Assembly: GCF_016735115.1 (NCBI RefSeq)
Contig: NZ_JAERQJ010000008.1
Location: 62,001-126,000, forward strand
Source: Aquimarina mytili
Lineage (GTDB): Bacteria; Bacteroidota; Bacteroidia; Flavobacteriales; Flavobacteriaceae
Length of the DNA stretch: 64,000 nt
Reading direction: 5' to 3'
Below, piece after piece: positions 1-7,895 of this stretch. Each line of letters opens with the position of its first letter. Within the stretch, counting starts at the first letter, position 1. A program made the position numbers and the translations under genes. The notes below the pieces were generated by a model. The model worked only from the letters and a program-made list of their open reading frames with translations. It did not search any database and was not told the origin of the DNA.

Positions 1-142
1 CACCTATAGTTTTGCGATGCAAAATGCACATCCAAATGTAAAGGCTGCTGCCAATTATACTACCAAAAGCAATAATGACAATGGGGTAGAATATATGCTA
101 CGTAAAATGATTGAGGCTAAGAAATCAATACGCAGTTTATAA
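1..142 (+). CDS. C-terminal end of a Cof-type HAD hydrolase (partial)
   Basis: The reading frame is open from the first bases of the window and stops with TAA at 140-142. The visible tail contains FAMQNAHPNVKAAANY followed by SNNDNGV. This matches the end of Cof-type haloacid dehalogenase phosphatases, where the conserved N-A-x-P-x-V-K and N-D-x-x-G-V segments close the active site around Mg2+. These cytoplasmic enzymes dephosphorylate small phosphorylated metabolites; the substrate cannot be told from the tail. The gene converges with lepA across a gap of 46 bases. The N-terminal catalytic Asp lies outside the window. Confidence 0.75.
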   Translation, partial: TYSFAMQNAHPNVKAAANYTTKSNNDNGVEYMLRKMIEAKKSIRSL

Positions 143-188
143 TACGCATTGAGTAGTAACCGCCAACGTACAATTATCTACTGTAAAC

Positions 189-1985
189 TTAATCATTCAA
201 CTTCAGTACAGCCATAAATGCTTCCTGAGGAATTTCAACGTTACCTACCTGGCGCATACGTTTCTTACCTTTTTTCTGCTTTTCAAGTAATTTACGCTTA
301 CGAGATATATCTCCACCATAACACTTAGCCGTTACATCTTTACGCAATGCTTTTACTGTTTCTCGAGCAATAATTTTGGCACCAATTGCAGCTTGAATCG
401 GAATATCAAATTGCTGACGTGGGATTAATTCTTTTAGCTTTTCACACATCTTTTTACCAATATCATATGCATTGTCCTGGTGTAGCAGTGCAGATAAAGC
501 GTCTACTGTGTTCCCGTTAAGCAGTACATCAACTTTTACGAGCTTAGAGGCACGCATACCAATAGGTGTATAGTCAAAAGAAGCATACCCTTTGGATACT
601 GTTTTTAAACGGTCATAAAAATCAAAAACAATCTCTGCCAAAGGCATATCAAAAGTAAGTTCTACTCGTTCAGTAGTTAAATAGGTTTGATTTGTAATTT
701 CTCCACGTTTTTCAATACATAATGACATTACTGGTCCAACAAAATCAGATTTGGTAATTATCGAAGCCTTGATATACGGTTCTTCAACCCTATTCATCTT
801 TGAAGGATCCGGAAGATCAGATGGATTGTTTACAATAATAATATCATCTGGCGCTTTGTTGGTAAATGCGTGATAGGATACGTTAGGTACCGTTGTAATC
901 ACCGTCATATTAAACTCACGCTCTAATCGTTCTTGTATGATCTCCATGTGTAGCATCCCTAAGAATCCACATCGAAATCCAAAGCCTAAAGCTGCAGAAC
1001 TCTCTGGAACAAAAACCAAAGAAGCATCATTAAGCTGCAGTTTTTCCATCGAAGCACGAAGCTCTTCATAATCCTCGGTATCTACGGGATAAATCCCTGC
1101 AAATACCATAGGTTTTACATCCTCAAACCCTTCGATTGCGTTTTGAGTAGGCGTTTTGGCATCGGTAACTGTATCTCCAACTTTTACTTCTCGAGCATCC
1201 TTAATCCCTGTAATCAAATATCCAACGTCACCTGTTTTAATCACCTGTTTTGATACCTGATTTAGCTTAAGTGTACCTATTTCATCTGCAAAATAGTTCT
1301 TTCCTGTAGCGACAAACTTAATTTGCTGCCCTTTTTTGATTTCACCATTAACTACTCTAAAATAGGTTTCAACTCCTCTAAACGGATTATAAACCGAATC
1401 AAAAATCAAAGCTTGTAATGGCTCATCAGGATTTCCTTCTGGTGCAGGAATGCGTTCGATAATTGCTTCAAGAATTTCTTCGATCCCAATCCCTGTTTTT
1501 GCGCTGGCCGGAATCACATCTCCCGGATCACAGCCCAAAAGATCAACGATATCATCAGTTACCTCTTCAGGATTAGCACTCGGTAAATCTACTTTATTTA
1601 AAACCGGAATAATCTCCAGGTCATTCTCTAAGGCAAGATATAGATTAGAAATCGTTTGTGCCTGTATACTTTGTGCAGCATCAACAATTAGTAATGCACC
1701 TTCGCAGGCAGCAATAGAACGAGAAACTTCGTATGAAAAATCAACGTGCCCCGGGGTATCAATAAGATTAAGGATATACTCCTCTCCTTTATACGTATAC
1801 TCCATCTGGATGGCATGACTCTTAATCGTAATCCCACGTTCGCGCTCCAAATCCATATTATCTAACAGTTGCGCCTGAGCTTCTCTTGCAGTTACTGATC
1901 CCGTAAAATCTAATAATCGATCTGCCAGTGTACTCTTACCATGGTCTATATGTGCAATAATGCAAAAGTTTCTAATCTTCTTCAT
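189..1985 (-). CDS. lepA: Elongation factor 4 (LepA), back-translocating GTPase
   Basis: The product is 598 aa, the usual LepA length. The N-terminal GTPase domain has the P-loop AHIDHGKST, the G2/G3 region with RERGITIKS and DTPGHVDF, and the G4 motif NKVDLP. The EF-G-like domains II, III and V follow, and the LepA-specific C-terminal domain ends in the lysine/arginine-rich segment [20 protein letters not shown]. LepA acts on ribosomes and is linked to translation fidelity and ribosome assembly. It is a single-gene unit: an upstream structured element separates it from the divergent dus gene, and the start ATG at 1983-1985 fits the family N-terminus [17 protein letters not shown]. Confidence 0.98.
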   Translation of the reverse strand: MKKIRNFCIIAHIDHGKSTLADRLLDFTGSVTAREAQAQLLDNMDLERERGITIKSHAIQMEYTYKGEEYILNLIDTPGHVDFSYEVSRSIAACEGALLIVDAAQSIQAQTISNLYLALENDLEIIPVLNKVDLPSANPEEVTDDIVDLLGCDPGDVIPASAKTGIGIEEILEAIIERIPAPEGNPDEPLQALIFDSVYNPFRGVETYFRVVNGEIKKGQQIKFVATGKNYFADEIGTLKLNQVSKQVIKTGDVGYLITGIKDAREVKVGDTVTDAKTPTQNAIEGFEDVKPMVFAGIYPVDTEDYEELRASMEKLQLNDASLVFVPESSAALGFGFRCGFLGMLHMEIIQERLEREFNMTVITTVPNVSYHAFTNKAPDDIIIVNNPSDLPDPSKMNRVEEPYIKASIITKSDFVGPVMSLCIEKRGEITNQTYLTTERVELTFDMPLAEIVFDFYDRLKTVSKGYASFDYTPIGMRASKLVKVDVLLNGNTVDALSALLHQDNAYDIGKKMCEKLKELIPRQQFDIPIQAAIGAKIIARETVKALRKDVTAKCYGGDISRKRKLLEKQKKGKKRMRQVGNVEIPQEAFMAVLKLND

Positions 1986-1997
1986 TCTATTTTTTTT

Positions 1998-2110
1998 GGC
2001 GGGCTTAACCGGGCTATCCGCTGTATCTTTTTTATTTTTTTGTACCCTGAGGCTCTCGAAGGATAAAAAAATAAAAAAGGATGTCGCTGCTATCCCTGCC
2101 CGTTACCTCC
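1998..2110 (-). repeat. Structured intergenic repeat, copy 1
   Basis: Read on the minus strand, this stretch upstream of lepA holds AGGGATAG near one end and GGATAGCCCGG near the other. Between them is a long stem in which CTTTTTTATTTTTTT pairs exactly with AAAAAAATAAAAAAG. A second, differently filled copy lies at 3291-3366 and keeps AGGGATAG and ATAGCCCG. Both are in backbone intergenic DNA. It may be a non-coding RNA, a terminator/leader structure or a mobile palindromic repeat; the sequence does not decide. Confidence 0.55.
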
Positions 2111-2214
2111 GATTCAACTGAATCAAAATCATTTAGTCTGCAAATATAATCGATTTTAGAAGGTTTATCTCATTACTTTCTCATTATTTAAAGCAATATT
2201 ATTTTATATAAATC

Positions 2215-2247
2215 AGACCTCGCAGGTCTTCAAGACCTGTGAGGTCT
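2215..2247. repeat. Near-perfect 16-bp-arm palindrome
   Basis: The arms AGACCTCGCAGGTCTT (2215-2230) and AAGACCTGTGAGGTCT (2232-2247) pair over all 16 positions, with one G-T wobble and a single base between them. It lies just before the promoter-like sequence of the dus gene. Palindromes with this GACCTGTGAGGTC core are, as I recall, scattered in flavobacterial genomes like REP elements. It could also act as a terminator-like hairpin. Confidence 0.7.
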
Positions 2248-2258
2248 AAAAGAATTCG

Positions 2259-2266
2259 TATTTTTG
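2259..2266 (+). promoter_or_regulatory. Candidate -7 box of the dus promoter
   Basis: TATTTTTG fits the flavobacterial -7 consensus TAnnTTTG and ends 16 bases before the TTG start codon of the dus gene. The mRNA would then have a very short leader. No convincing TTG -33 box is visible, because the palindrome occupies that place. Confidence 0.4.
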
Positions 2267-2282
2267 ACAAAAATTTATTGCT

Positions 2283-3275
2283 TTGGCTAAGATAGGAGAC
2301 ATAGATGTAGGAGAATTTCCGTTGCTACTTGCACCCATGGAAGATGTGAGTGACCCACCCTTTAGAGCATTGTGTAAAGAACAAGGTGCCGATGTAGTGT
2401 ATACTGAGTTTATTTCTAGTGAAGGATTGATTCGTGACGCTGCCAAAAGTGTGATGAAATTAGATATCTACGAAAAAGAGCGCCCAGTAGGAATACAGAT
2501 TTTTGGTGCCAACCTGGATTCGATGCTAAAATCTGTTGAGATCGTAGAAGCATCCGGGCCCGATATTATAGATATTAATTTTGGATGCCCGGTAAAAAAA
2601 GTAGTGAGCAAAGGTGCCGGAGCTGGGATCTTGAAAGATATTGACCTTATGGTATCGCTCACCAAAGCTATGGTAGAGCACACAAAATTGCCCGTTACTG
2701 TAAAAACCCGGTTGGGCTGGGATCATGATTCAATTAAAATTGTTGAAGTAGCAGAGAGGTTACAAGATGTAGGCTGTAAGGCCATTGCTATACATGGTCG
2801 TACCCGAGCGCAAATGTATAAAGGTAATGCCGACTGGAAGCCTATTGCCGAAGTTAAAAATAATCCAAGAATGCATATTCCTGTATTTGGAAATGGAGAT
2901 GTAGACACTCCCGAACGCGCTAGGGAAATGCGAGATCAATACGGATTAGATGGTGCTATGATTGGACGTGCCAGTATTGGATATCCCTGGTTTTTTAAAG
3001 AAGTAAAACATTATTTTAAAACAGGAGAGCATTTACCTCCTCCAACTATAGAAGAGCGCGTAATTGCCGCACGAAGACACTTGCAAATGGCTATAGATTG
3101 GAAAGGAGAAAAACTTGGTGTATTTGAAACACGTAGACACTATACAAACTATTTTAAGGGGATTCCGCATTTTAAAGAATATCGAATGAAAATGGTAACC
3201 AGCGATCATCCTGATGATGTTTTTGCCGCTTTTGATGAAGTACTATCAACATTCTCAGGATTTGAGTTTGTGTAA
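2283..3275 (+). CDS. dusB: tRNA-dihydrouridine synthase, DusB type
   Basis: The 330-aa FMN enzyme reduces uridines in the tRNA D-loop. It shows the Dus signature set: APMEDVSDPPFR near the N-terminus, NFGCPVKKVVSKGAG with the catalytic Cys, KTRLGWDHDS, IHGRTRAQMYKG, and the FMN-binding VFGNGD and GAMIGRASIG segments, followed by the short helical domain. The start is TTG at 2283: there is no in-frame ATG before residue 19, and residues 1-18 (AKIGDIDVGEFPLLLAP) belong to the conserved barrel. The gene is divergent from lepA. Confidence 0.95.
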   Translation: MAKIGDIDVGEFPLLLAPMEDVSDPPFRALCKEQGADVVYTEFISSEGLIRDAAKSVMKLDIYEKERPVGIQIFGANLDSMLKSVEIVEASGPDIIDINFGCPVKKVVSKGAGAGILKDIDLMVSLTKAMVEHTKLPVTVKTRLGWDHDSIKIVEVAERLQDVGCKAIAIHGRTRAQMYKGNADWKPIAEVKNNPRMHIPVFGNGDVDTPERAREMRDQYGLDGAMIGRASIGYPWFFKEVKHYFKTGEHLPPPTIEERVIAARRHLQMAIDWKGEKLGVFETRRHYTNYFKGIPHFKEYRMKMVTSDHPDDVFAAFDEVLSTFSGFEFV

Positions 3276-3290
3276 ACTGATTATTAGGAA

Positions 3291-3366
3291 TTAGCGTGAG
3301 GGATAGAAACTAGCTACCGTGTAGCGTGTATAGCCCGACCCGGAGTGTAGCGCAGGGGGACGCACA
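3291..3366 (+). repeat. Structured intergenic repeat, copy 2
   Basis: Just downstream of dus, GAGGGATAGAAAC is followed after a short variable insert by GTGTATAGCCCGACCC and then GCGCAGGGGGACGC. The AGGGATAG and ATAGCCCG blocks match the copy at 1998-2110. The outer bases (GCGTGAG and the GACGCAC side) can pair. Shared ends with unlike middles suggest a conserved structured repeat rather than chance. Confidence 0.55.
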
Positions 3367-3391
3367 AATAGTATAAAATTCTAATGCAAGG

Positions 3392-3823
3392 CTAGTTCCA
3401 AAAGAATTGTATCTCTTGGTTGCAAATGATATCATCGCTATAATAACCCATCTTGAAATCATGCTGCCATTGATATCTCCAATCAACTATACTTGTTGTA
3501 CTAAATACAATACAAAACCCGAACAGCAGTAAAAACACACCCCATATCCTGCACGCCAATCGGTTAATTGGAATGTTTAAACGCTTTATCCCCAATAATA
3601 GAATATATAGAATTACGGTCCAAAAAAGCATATTTCCTATAAAACCTAATATATATAACTCTCCTGATAAAGAATTGACCCAGGCATTACTGGTTCTATA
3701 AATAAAAGGGAAACCATAAAAACGTGGCCCGCCATCCTCGTATTGACACGTATACTTAAAAGAAACAAGTTCTAAAAAAACCAAAGCTGGACTACAAAAC
3801 AAACTCCATAATAGTTGTTTCAT
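3392..3823 (-). CDS. Small membrane protein of unknown function
   Basis: The 143-aa product has three hydrophobic segments: near residues 3-22, 53-78 and 89-109. The loop between the first two is rich in aromatic residues and Gly. I recognise no family. The gene lies 10 bases downstream of the LolC/E-type permease gene on the same strand and is probably co-transcribed with it. The tryptophan-rich tail (VDWRYQWQHDF) would lie on one side of the membrane. Confidence 0.6.
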   Translation of the reverse strand: MKQLLWSLFCSPALVFLELVSFKYTCQYEDGGPRFYGFPFIYRTSNAWVNSLSGELYILGFIGNMLFWTVILYILLLGIKRLNIPINRLACRIWGVFLLLFGFCIVFSTTSIVDWRYQWQHDFKMGYYSDDIICNQEIQFFWN

Positions 3824-3833
3824 AGCTCTATAA

Positions 3834-5036
3834 TTATGCGACCAATTTTTGGTTAATTCTACTAGAAGCCAATAATGAAGCGATAAAACCTATAATCGTA
3901 ATCGTAAGAAAAACAACAATAAAACTAACCGCTGTGATGCGTGTCGGATATGGTAACGATGGTGTAATCATTAATAATCCAAATTGCTGTTGTAACGCAA
4001 TAAGAATAAACCCTAATGCTAGCCCCAATAAAGCTCCTAGTATCGTCATAAGAGAGCCTTGAAACAAAAATATTTTTCTAATATTGGGCAAAGAAGCTCC
4101 GACATTATATAATGTTTTTACATTACTTTTCTTATCTATAATCATCATAATAATTGCTCCTGCCACATTAAACAAAGCAATAATGGCAATCAATGTAATA
4201 ATGAGATAAGATACCAGATTTTCGGTGTTTAGCATTTTATACAAGGTATCATTAAGCTGTATCCTGTTTTTTATGATTACCTGATTATCAAAAAGAGATT
4301 GAAGTTCTTGAACAACCGATGTTTCATTGGCTTGTTTCTCTAATTTTAACTCTACGTGGGTAACTTTGTCTTTGGGCAGTTCTAGCAAAGTACGTGCTAA
4401 ACCCACTGTAGCAAAAATGTATTTTTGATCCAATTCTTCGTTTACACTATAAATCCCAATATTTACAGCTTTTTGTGACCTAAACCCTTGAGAAGGGTCA
4501 TTGATGAGTCCTTTGCCTGGTTTTACCACATAAATACTAAGCAAATTGGTGTAGGTTTGCTCGACACCCATACTGAGTTCTCTGCTAATACCATTACCAG
4601 CAACTACCTGAAAATCATTATTACTGATCCAATCACCATAGGCTAAAATACTATCCGTTTTTATGACATTACTGTAATTAGTATCTACACCTTTGATAAA
4701 GGCCGTTTTTTTCTTATCTCTAAACTCCAAGAAAACACGTTCTTCAACAATTTCAGAAAAATGAGCGACTCCTTCTAATTGGCTCAGTTTTTTCTTTTGT
4801 GCATCATCAAAAGTAAATGTTTTTCCGCTTGACGGGAAAATTTTAAGGTCAGGATCAAAATATGACGAAAACTGAAGACTAAAATCCTTAAGCCCTGCAA
4901 ATCCCGATAGCACTATGAATAATGCCATTGCACCAATCACCACTCCTGCAGCAGCTATCCCAGTAATGATGTTTATAGCATTACTGCTTCCTGGAGAAAA
5001 TAAATATCGTTTAGCAATGTATAATGAGAAGTTCAA
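3834..5036 (-). CDS. ABC transporter permease of the LolC/LolE (FtsX) family
   Basis: The 400-aa protein has the architecture of LolC/E permeases: an N-terminal membrane helix (about residues 20-46, after IAKRYLFSPGSSNAINIIT), a periplasmic domain of about 200 residues, and three C-terminal helices forming the FtsX-like domain with LYNVGASLPNIRKIFLFQG. Known members release lipoproteins from the inner membrane with the LolD ATPase. No ATPase gene is adjacent, so the partner must be elsewhere. It follows rbfA in the same orientation with a gap of about 70 bases. Confidence 0.88.
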   Translation of the reverse strand: MNFSLYIAKRYLFSPGSSNAINIITGIAAAGVVIGAMALFIVLSGFAGLKDFSLQFSSYFDPDLKIFPSSGKTFTFDDAQKKKLSQLEGVAHFSEIVEERVFLEFRDKKKTAFIKGVDTNYSNVIKTDSILAYGDWISNNDFQVVAGNGISRELSMGVEQTYTNLLSIYVVKPGKGLINDPSQGFRSQKAVNIGIYSVNEELDQKYIFATVGLARTLLELPKDKVTHVELKLEKQANETSVVQELQSLFDNQVIIKNRIQLNDTLYKMLNTENLVSYLIITLIAIIALFNVAGAIIMMIIDKKSNVKTLYNVGASLPNIRKIFLFQGSLMTILGALLGLALGFILIALQQQFGLLMITPSLPYPTRITAVSFIVVFLTITIIGFIASLLASSRINQKLVA

Positions 5037-5108
5037 ATCTTTATTTTGTGATAAAGATAACAGAAATTGGCTTTATCCTAAGCTATTTTAGAAAAGTCCC
5101 AGTACTAT

Positions 5109-5501
5109 TTATTTCTTTTTTCGCCTTTCGAGAAGATCTGGGTTTTGAATCGGGTTTTCTTCACCTTTAACCGCTTTTTCGATATTAGAAATATACTCTA
5201 GAGAGTCATCTATAAAAAAAGATAGTTCTGGCATGCGTCGCAACTGATTTTTGGTTCGCAGTGCTACCTGATGTTTGATTTGAGATTTAACAGCATTAAC
5301 TTCTTTTAATACTTTCTCTCCCTCTTGATGCGGGAACACACTCATATATACTTTACCTATCGATAAATCTGTGGTGACGCTCACTTTGGTTACAGAAACT
5401 AAAATCCCTTGTACTCCAGCTTCACGTAATGCCTGTTGTATTACATCTGCAACATCGCGTTGTAATACTCCTGCAATTTTTTTCTGTCTGTTTGTTTCCA
5501 T
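5109..5501 (-). CDS. rbfA: Ribosome-binding factor A
   Basis: A 130-aa KH-fold protein that binds the 30S subunit during 16S rRNA maturation. The typical start METNRQKKIAGVLQRD, the central SVTTDLSIGKVYMSVF strand and the basic segment RTKNQLRRMPELSFFIDDSLEY are all present. An upstream in-frame ATG (5516) would add MYFCI, which does not belong to the family, so I place the start at 5501. It probably leads an operon with the LolC/E permease, a common flavobacterial order. Confidence 0.93.
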   Translation of the reverse strand: METNRQKKIAGVLQRDVADVIQQALREAGVQGILVSVTKVSVTTDLSIGKVYMSVFPHQEGEKVLKEVNAVKSQIKHQVALRTKNQLRRMPELSFFIDDSLEYISNIEKAVKGEENPIQNPDLLERRKKK

Positions 5502-5674
5502 GATGCAAAAATACATATTAATTGTACTTTTACGACATAGAGATAAAAGTATATTCTGAAATGAGCCATCCCAACCAAGTTGTTACCAACCGAAGTGTTC
5601 AATGGCACATTCCATACTTGTACTGGGCATAGTCGAAGTATGACAATTAAAAACCATAAAATAAAAAAGAACAG

Positions 5675-6085
5675 ATGAATCATATCAATAAAATAGAACA
5701 TCTGGGTATTGCGGTAAAAGATATAGATCAAGCCAATGCCTTATATGAAAAACTTTTAGGGGTACCTCCTTACAAACAGGAAGAAGTAAAAAGTGAAGCT
5801 GTAATCACTTCTTTTTTTAAGGTTGGTGAGAGCAAAATAGAATTACTGGCCAGTACCGATGAAGAAGGTCCTATTGGTAAATTTATTGCCAAAAAAGGAG
5901 AAGGGATTCATCACATTGCTTTTGATGTAACTGATATTGAAAAGGAGTTAGACCGATTAGAAGAAGAAGGATTTCAACTCATTAATAAAACTCCAAAACC
6001 GGGAGCCGATAATAAGCTTGTTGCTTTTATACATCCAAAAAGTACCAATGGAGTGTTAGTAGAACTATGTCAAGAACGTTCTTGA
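5675..6085 (+). CDS. mce: Methylmalonyl-CoA epimerase
   Basis: A 136-aa vicinal-oxygen-chelate fold enzyme. It starts KIEHLGIAVKDIDQA (first metal His), carries KIELLAST and GIHHIAFDV (second metal ligands), and ends with FIHPKSTNGVLVELCQ, where the Glu completes the metal site. It interconverts the (R) and (S) forms of methylmalonyl-CoA in the propionate/succinate pathway. It is the last backbone gene before the tRNA that carries the island. Confidence 0.95.
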   Translation: MNHINKIEHLGIAVKDIDQANALYEKLLGVPPYKQEEVKSEAVITSFFKVGESKIELLASTDEEGPIGKFIAKKGEGIHHIAFDVTDIEKELDRLEEEGFQLINKTPKPGADNKLVAFIHPKSTNGVLVELCQERS

Positions 6086-6180
6086 TCCTTTTTAAAGCGG
6101 TATAACTGCTTAAAAACAGTAAGACAAAGGGGCTTTAGTTTTGAAAAATGTCGAACATTTAAAATTATAGAAAGAAATGT

Positions 6181-6211
6181 TTGGCGTGTTTATGTCAAAT
6201 CCTTAAATTTG
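6181..6211 (+). promoter_or_regulatory. Promoter of the CAT-anticodon tRNA gene
   Basis: TTG at 6181-6183 and TAAATTTG at 6204-6211 are separated by 20 bases, an ideal flavobacterial housekeeping promoter. The tRNA begins 13 bases after the -7 box. Confidence 0.8.
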
Positions 6212-6223
6212 CCCTCCGTTTTA

Positions 6224-6297
6224 GGTCCCATAGCTCAGCTGGTTAGAGCACCTGACTCATAATCAGGGGGTCCTTGGTTCGAGCCCAAGTGGGACCA
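6224..6297 (+). tRNA. tRNA with CAT anticodon (Met elongator or Ile2)
   Basis: The 7-bp acceptor stem GGTCCCA/TGGGACC, D-arm AGCTCAGCTGGTTAGAGC, anticodon arm CCTGA-CTCATAA-TCAGG, and T-arm with GGTTCGAGCC form a complete cloverleaf of 74 nt with discriminator A. The anticodon is CAT, read as elongator Met, or as Ile if the C is modified to lysidine; I cannot decide between them. CCA is not fully encoded (CCT follows). The 3' half doubles as the island attachment site, and the gene stays intact after integration. Confidence 0.95.
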
Positions 6298-6305
6298 CCT
6301 TAATT
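6255..6305 (+). repeat. Left attachment site (attL)
   Basis: These 51 bases from the tRNA anticodon loop through the 3' end and six bases beyond CCACC are identical to 61023-61073. After one mismatch the similarity continues through the terminator and about 470 bases further. Confidence 0.9.
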
Positions 6306-6308
6306 TTC

Positions 6309-6350
6309 AAAGAGTTACGATAAATTAATTTCGTAACTCTTTTTGTTTTT
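6309..6350 (+). terminator. Intrinsic terminator of the tRNA gene
   Basis: AAAGAGTTACGA (6309-6320) pairs perfectly with TCGTAACTCTTT (6331-6342) around a 10-base loop and is followed by a T-rich tail. The same hairpin occurs after the right attachment site. Confidence 0.85.
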
Positions 6351-6370
6351 ATACAGATCACCTAAAATTT

Positions 6371-6392
6371 GCTCGGTTTTTGCTCGGTTTTT
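6371..6392 (+). repeat. Paired 11-bp putative integrase arm-type sites, left end
   Basis: GCTCGGTTTTT occurs twice back to back (6371-6381 and 6382-6392). The same doubled motif lies upstream of the integrase gene at 60890-60911. The position near both island ends suggests arm-type binding sites for the recombinase. This is inferred from placement. Confidence 0.6.
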
Positions 6393-6491
6393 ATGGTTTA
6401 ATACGGGTCTAAACAGGCTTATTCAATAGTTTATGATGTATAGGGAAAGATTCTTGAGTTCTTCTTTTCACAATAAATTCTGATAGTTTTA

Positions 6492-6665
6492 TCACTTCTT
6501 TGACGTAATTGAAAGTAGGGCCAACCCTAATATAAATACTACAGGTCCAGAAAACAGTAATACATACAGACCTGGCCAATGCAATATTTTAAACATAACA
6601 CCTAAGAAGAAAAGTAGTATCCCAAGGATAATGAATGGTACTCCAAACACTTTAATCCAATTCAT
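6492..6665 (-). CDS. 57-aa two-helix membrane protein, GldL-like N-terminal motif
   Basis: The peptide begins MNWIKVFGVPFIILG and contains VMFKILHWPGLY between two hydrophobic segments. The F-K-I-x-H-W-P-G motif is typical of the membrane part of the gliding-motility protein GldL and of small relatives in Bacteroidota. It lacks the GldL cytoplasmic tail. A close copy (about nine residues in ten identical) lies at 61249-61422, at the same distance from the right attachment site, so it belongs to the ends of this element family. Function unknown. Confidence 0.65.
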   Translation of the reverse strand: MNWIKVFGVPFIILGILLFFLGVMFKILHWPGLYVLLFSGPVVFILGLALLSITSKK

Positions 6666-6679
6666 CGATGTTTTGAATT

Positions 6680-6859
6680 TTAGTTTTCTCTATGCTCTAA
6701 CCACCTCAACGCTCTGTTGTATGTTGTTTTAGAAAACCCAAATTTTTGACAAACATCATCCATTCTTAATCCTGGGTTTACGTTTATATTATTTTTAATT
6801 TCAAGAGTTTTTTGAATAGATTCATTTTTGGGTCTACTATGTCTGCCTGATCCCACTTT
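6680..6859 (-). pseudogene. HTH-type remnant (resolvase-like C-terminal helix-turn-helix)
   Basis: The minus-strand frame reads SGRHSRPKNESIQKT and later RMDDVCQKFGFSKTTYNRA before a stop at 6680-6682. This resembles the DNA-binding tail of serine recombinases or a small HTH protein. There is no ATG, and a stop lies just before it; a GTG at 6854-6856 could in principle start a 58-aa peptide. Its last part is repeated at 61437-61540. Probably a fragment. Confidence 0.45.
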
Positions 6860-7047
6860 TTATGTATGATACTTCCTGTTTTGTAAACCTTTTACATTAA
6901 AAAGGATATCTTCATTTTCTAGAAGCTCAATTCCTTTTTTGGTTTTGAGTATTCTAGAGGTTAAAGAAGCATTTTTTTATCATGCTCGTGGATATAGTTA
7001 TAGACAAAAATTGAAACCTCGAACTTTTTATAATGCTACAGAAATAC

Positions 7048-7257
7048 TTACTTTCCCATCAAGTCACGGATAATAAGTTGTTCTTTTTTAATAAAATTTT
7101 CTACCTCTAGTTTAGCCTTCTTAGATCTCGATGGTTTTTTGTGTTTAAGACTATCTTGCCAATTTTTCTTGGCTAAAAATTCAACAAGAGCTGCTATTTC
7201 ATCTTTAGTAGCCAGACATAGTTGAAAATTGTATTTATTTTTAAGATTATTGTCATT
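7048..7257 (-). pseudogene. Coding remnant without a start
   Basis: A frame of about 70 residues, including LCLATKDEIAALVEFLAKK and ending DLMGK, looks coding in composition but has no start codon and is preceded by a stop. It is the only other protein-like signal between 6860 and 7356, which is otherwise decayed AT-rich DNA. I do not recognise its family. Confidence 0.35.
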
Positions 7258-7356
7258 ATCTCATTTGTTTTTGACCACGATAAATATTTTAATAATAAGT
7301 GTTGGGCTTAAATTCAGGACGATAAGTAATCGGATTATTCCATTTTCATAATAGAG

Positions 7357-7851
7357 CTATTGGTCACATAAAATAGGCCAACCTATTTTGGTCCTATAGA
7401 ATTGTTCTAAACAAACCCTGAACAATTTACTGTCTTCATAATTATGTATCTTGGATAGATCTAAATATTGAAAAGTCCATTCATAATCCTTTAATTCTTC
7501 TAATTGATAAATCGCTAAACAGGCTGTGCCCTTAGATCCTTTAAAATGCTCAGATGCTCTCTGTCTTAGACAATACGAGTGCCCACTATATACAACATAT
7601 TCATCGTTTTCTTTTTGTCTAATCCTTAAGTTTTCTGGAAGTTTGTTTGTGTTTTTTATTTTATTCGAAATATTATAATGTTTAGGATCTTTTCGTAAAT
7701 GAATTTCTTCCAAAACTTCTTTTGGGGTTGAAGTTAATATATTATAAAGCCCTGGCTTTCTTGGAACCTCTTTCAAAATATCTTTTATTCTTTCCAAATC
7801 CATTTTTATTGTATACCATGGACTTTCTAATATTTTTTCAATGTTCATCAA
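7357..7851 (-). CDS. GIY-YIG nuclease-like protein at the end of the restriction operon
   Basis: The 164-aa protein shows GLY at residues 34-36, VYSG at 87-90, an LRQR segment around residues 95-98 and a late Glu near 149 before GWPILC. This order (G-[IL]-Y, Y-x-G, Arg, Glu) matches the GIY-YIG nuclease core, although the spacing between the first two motifs is longer than usual. It lies 44 bases downstream of hsdM on the same strand and is probably co-transcribed. It might act as an extra DNA nuclease of the system. The family call is by motif only. Confidence 0.6.
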   Translation of the reverse strand: MMNIEKILESPWYTIKMDLERIKDILKEVPRKPGLYNILTSTPKEVLEEIHLRKDPKHYNISNKIKNTNKLPENLRIRQKENDEYVVYSGHSYCLRQRASEHFKGSKGTACLAIYQLEELKDYEWTFQYLDLSKIHNYEDSKLFRVCLEQFYRTKIGWPILCDQ

Positions 7852-7895
7852 TTATTGCTTAATTGAACTTTTATTTTTTAAGAGAAATTACGATC

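Noticed and set aside
1450-1818. 122-aa open frame on the plus strand inside lepA
   Set aside because: Antisense shadow of a strongly conserved gene; no recognisable protein and Ser/Ile-rich composition typical of reverse-frame reading.
5540-5660. CTTCGACTATGCCCAGTAC-like sequence (minus strand) between rbfA and mce
   Set aside because: Resembles a scattered flavobacterial intergenic repeat, but only one partial copy is present here and I could not define its ends.
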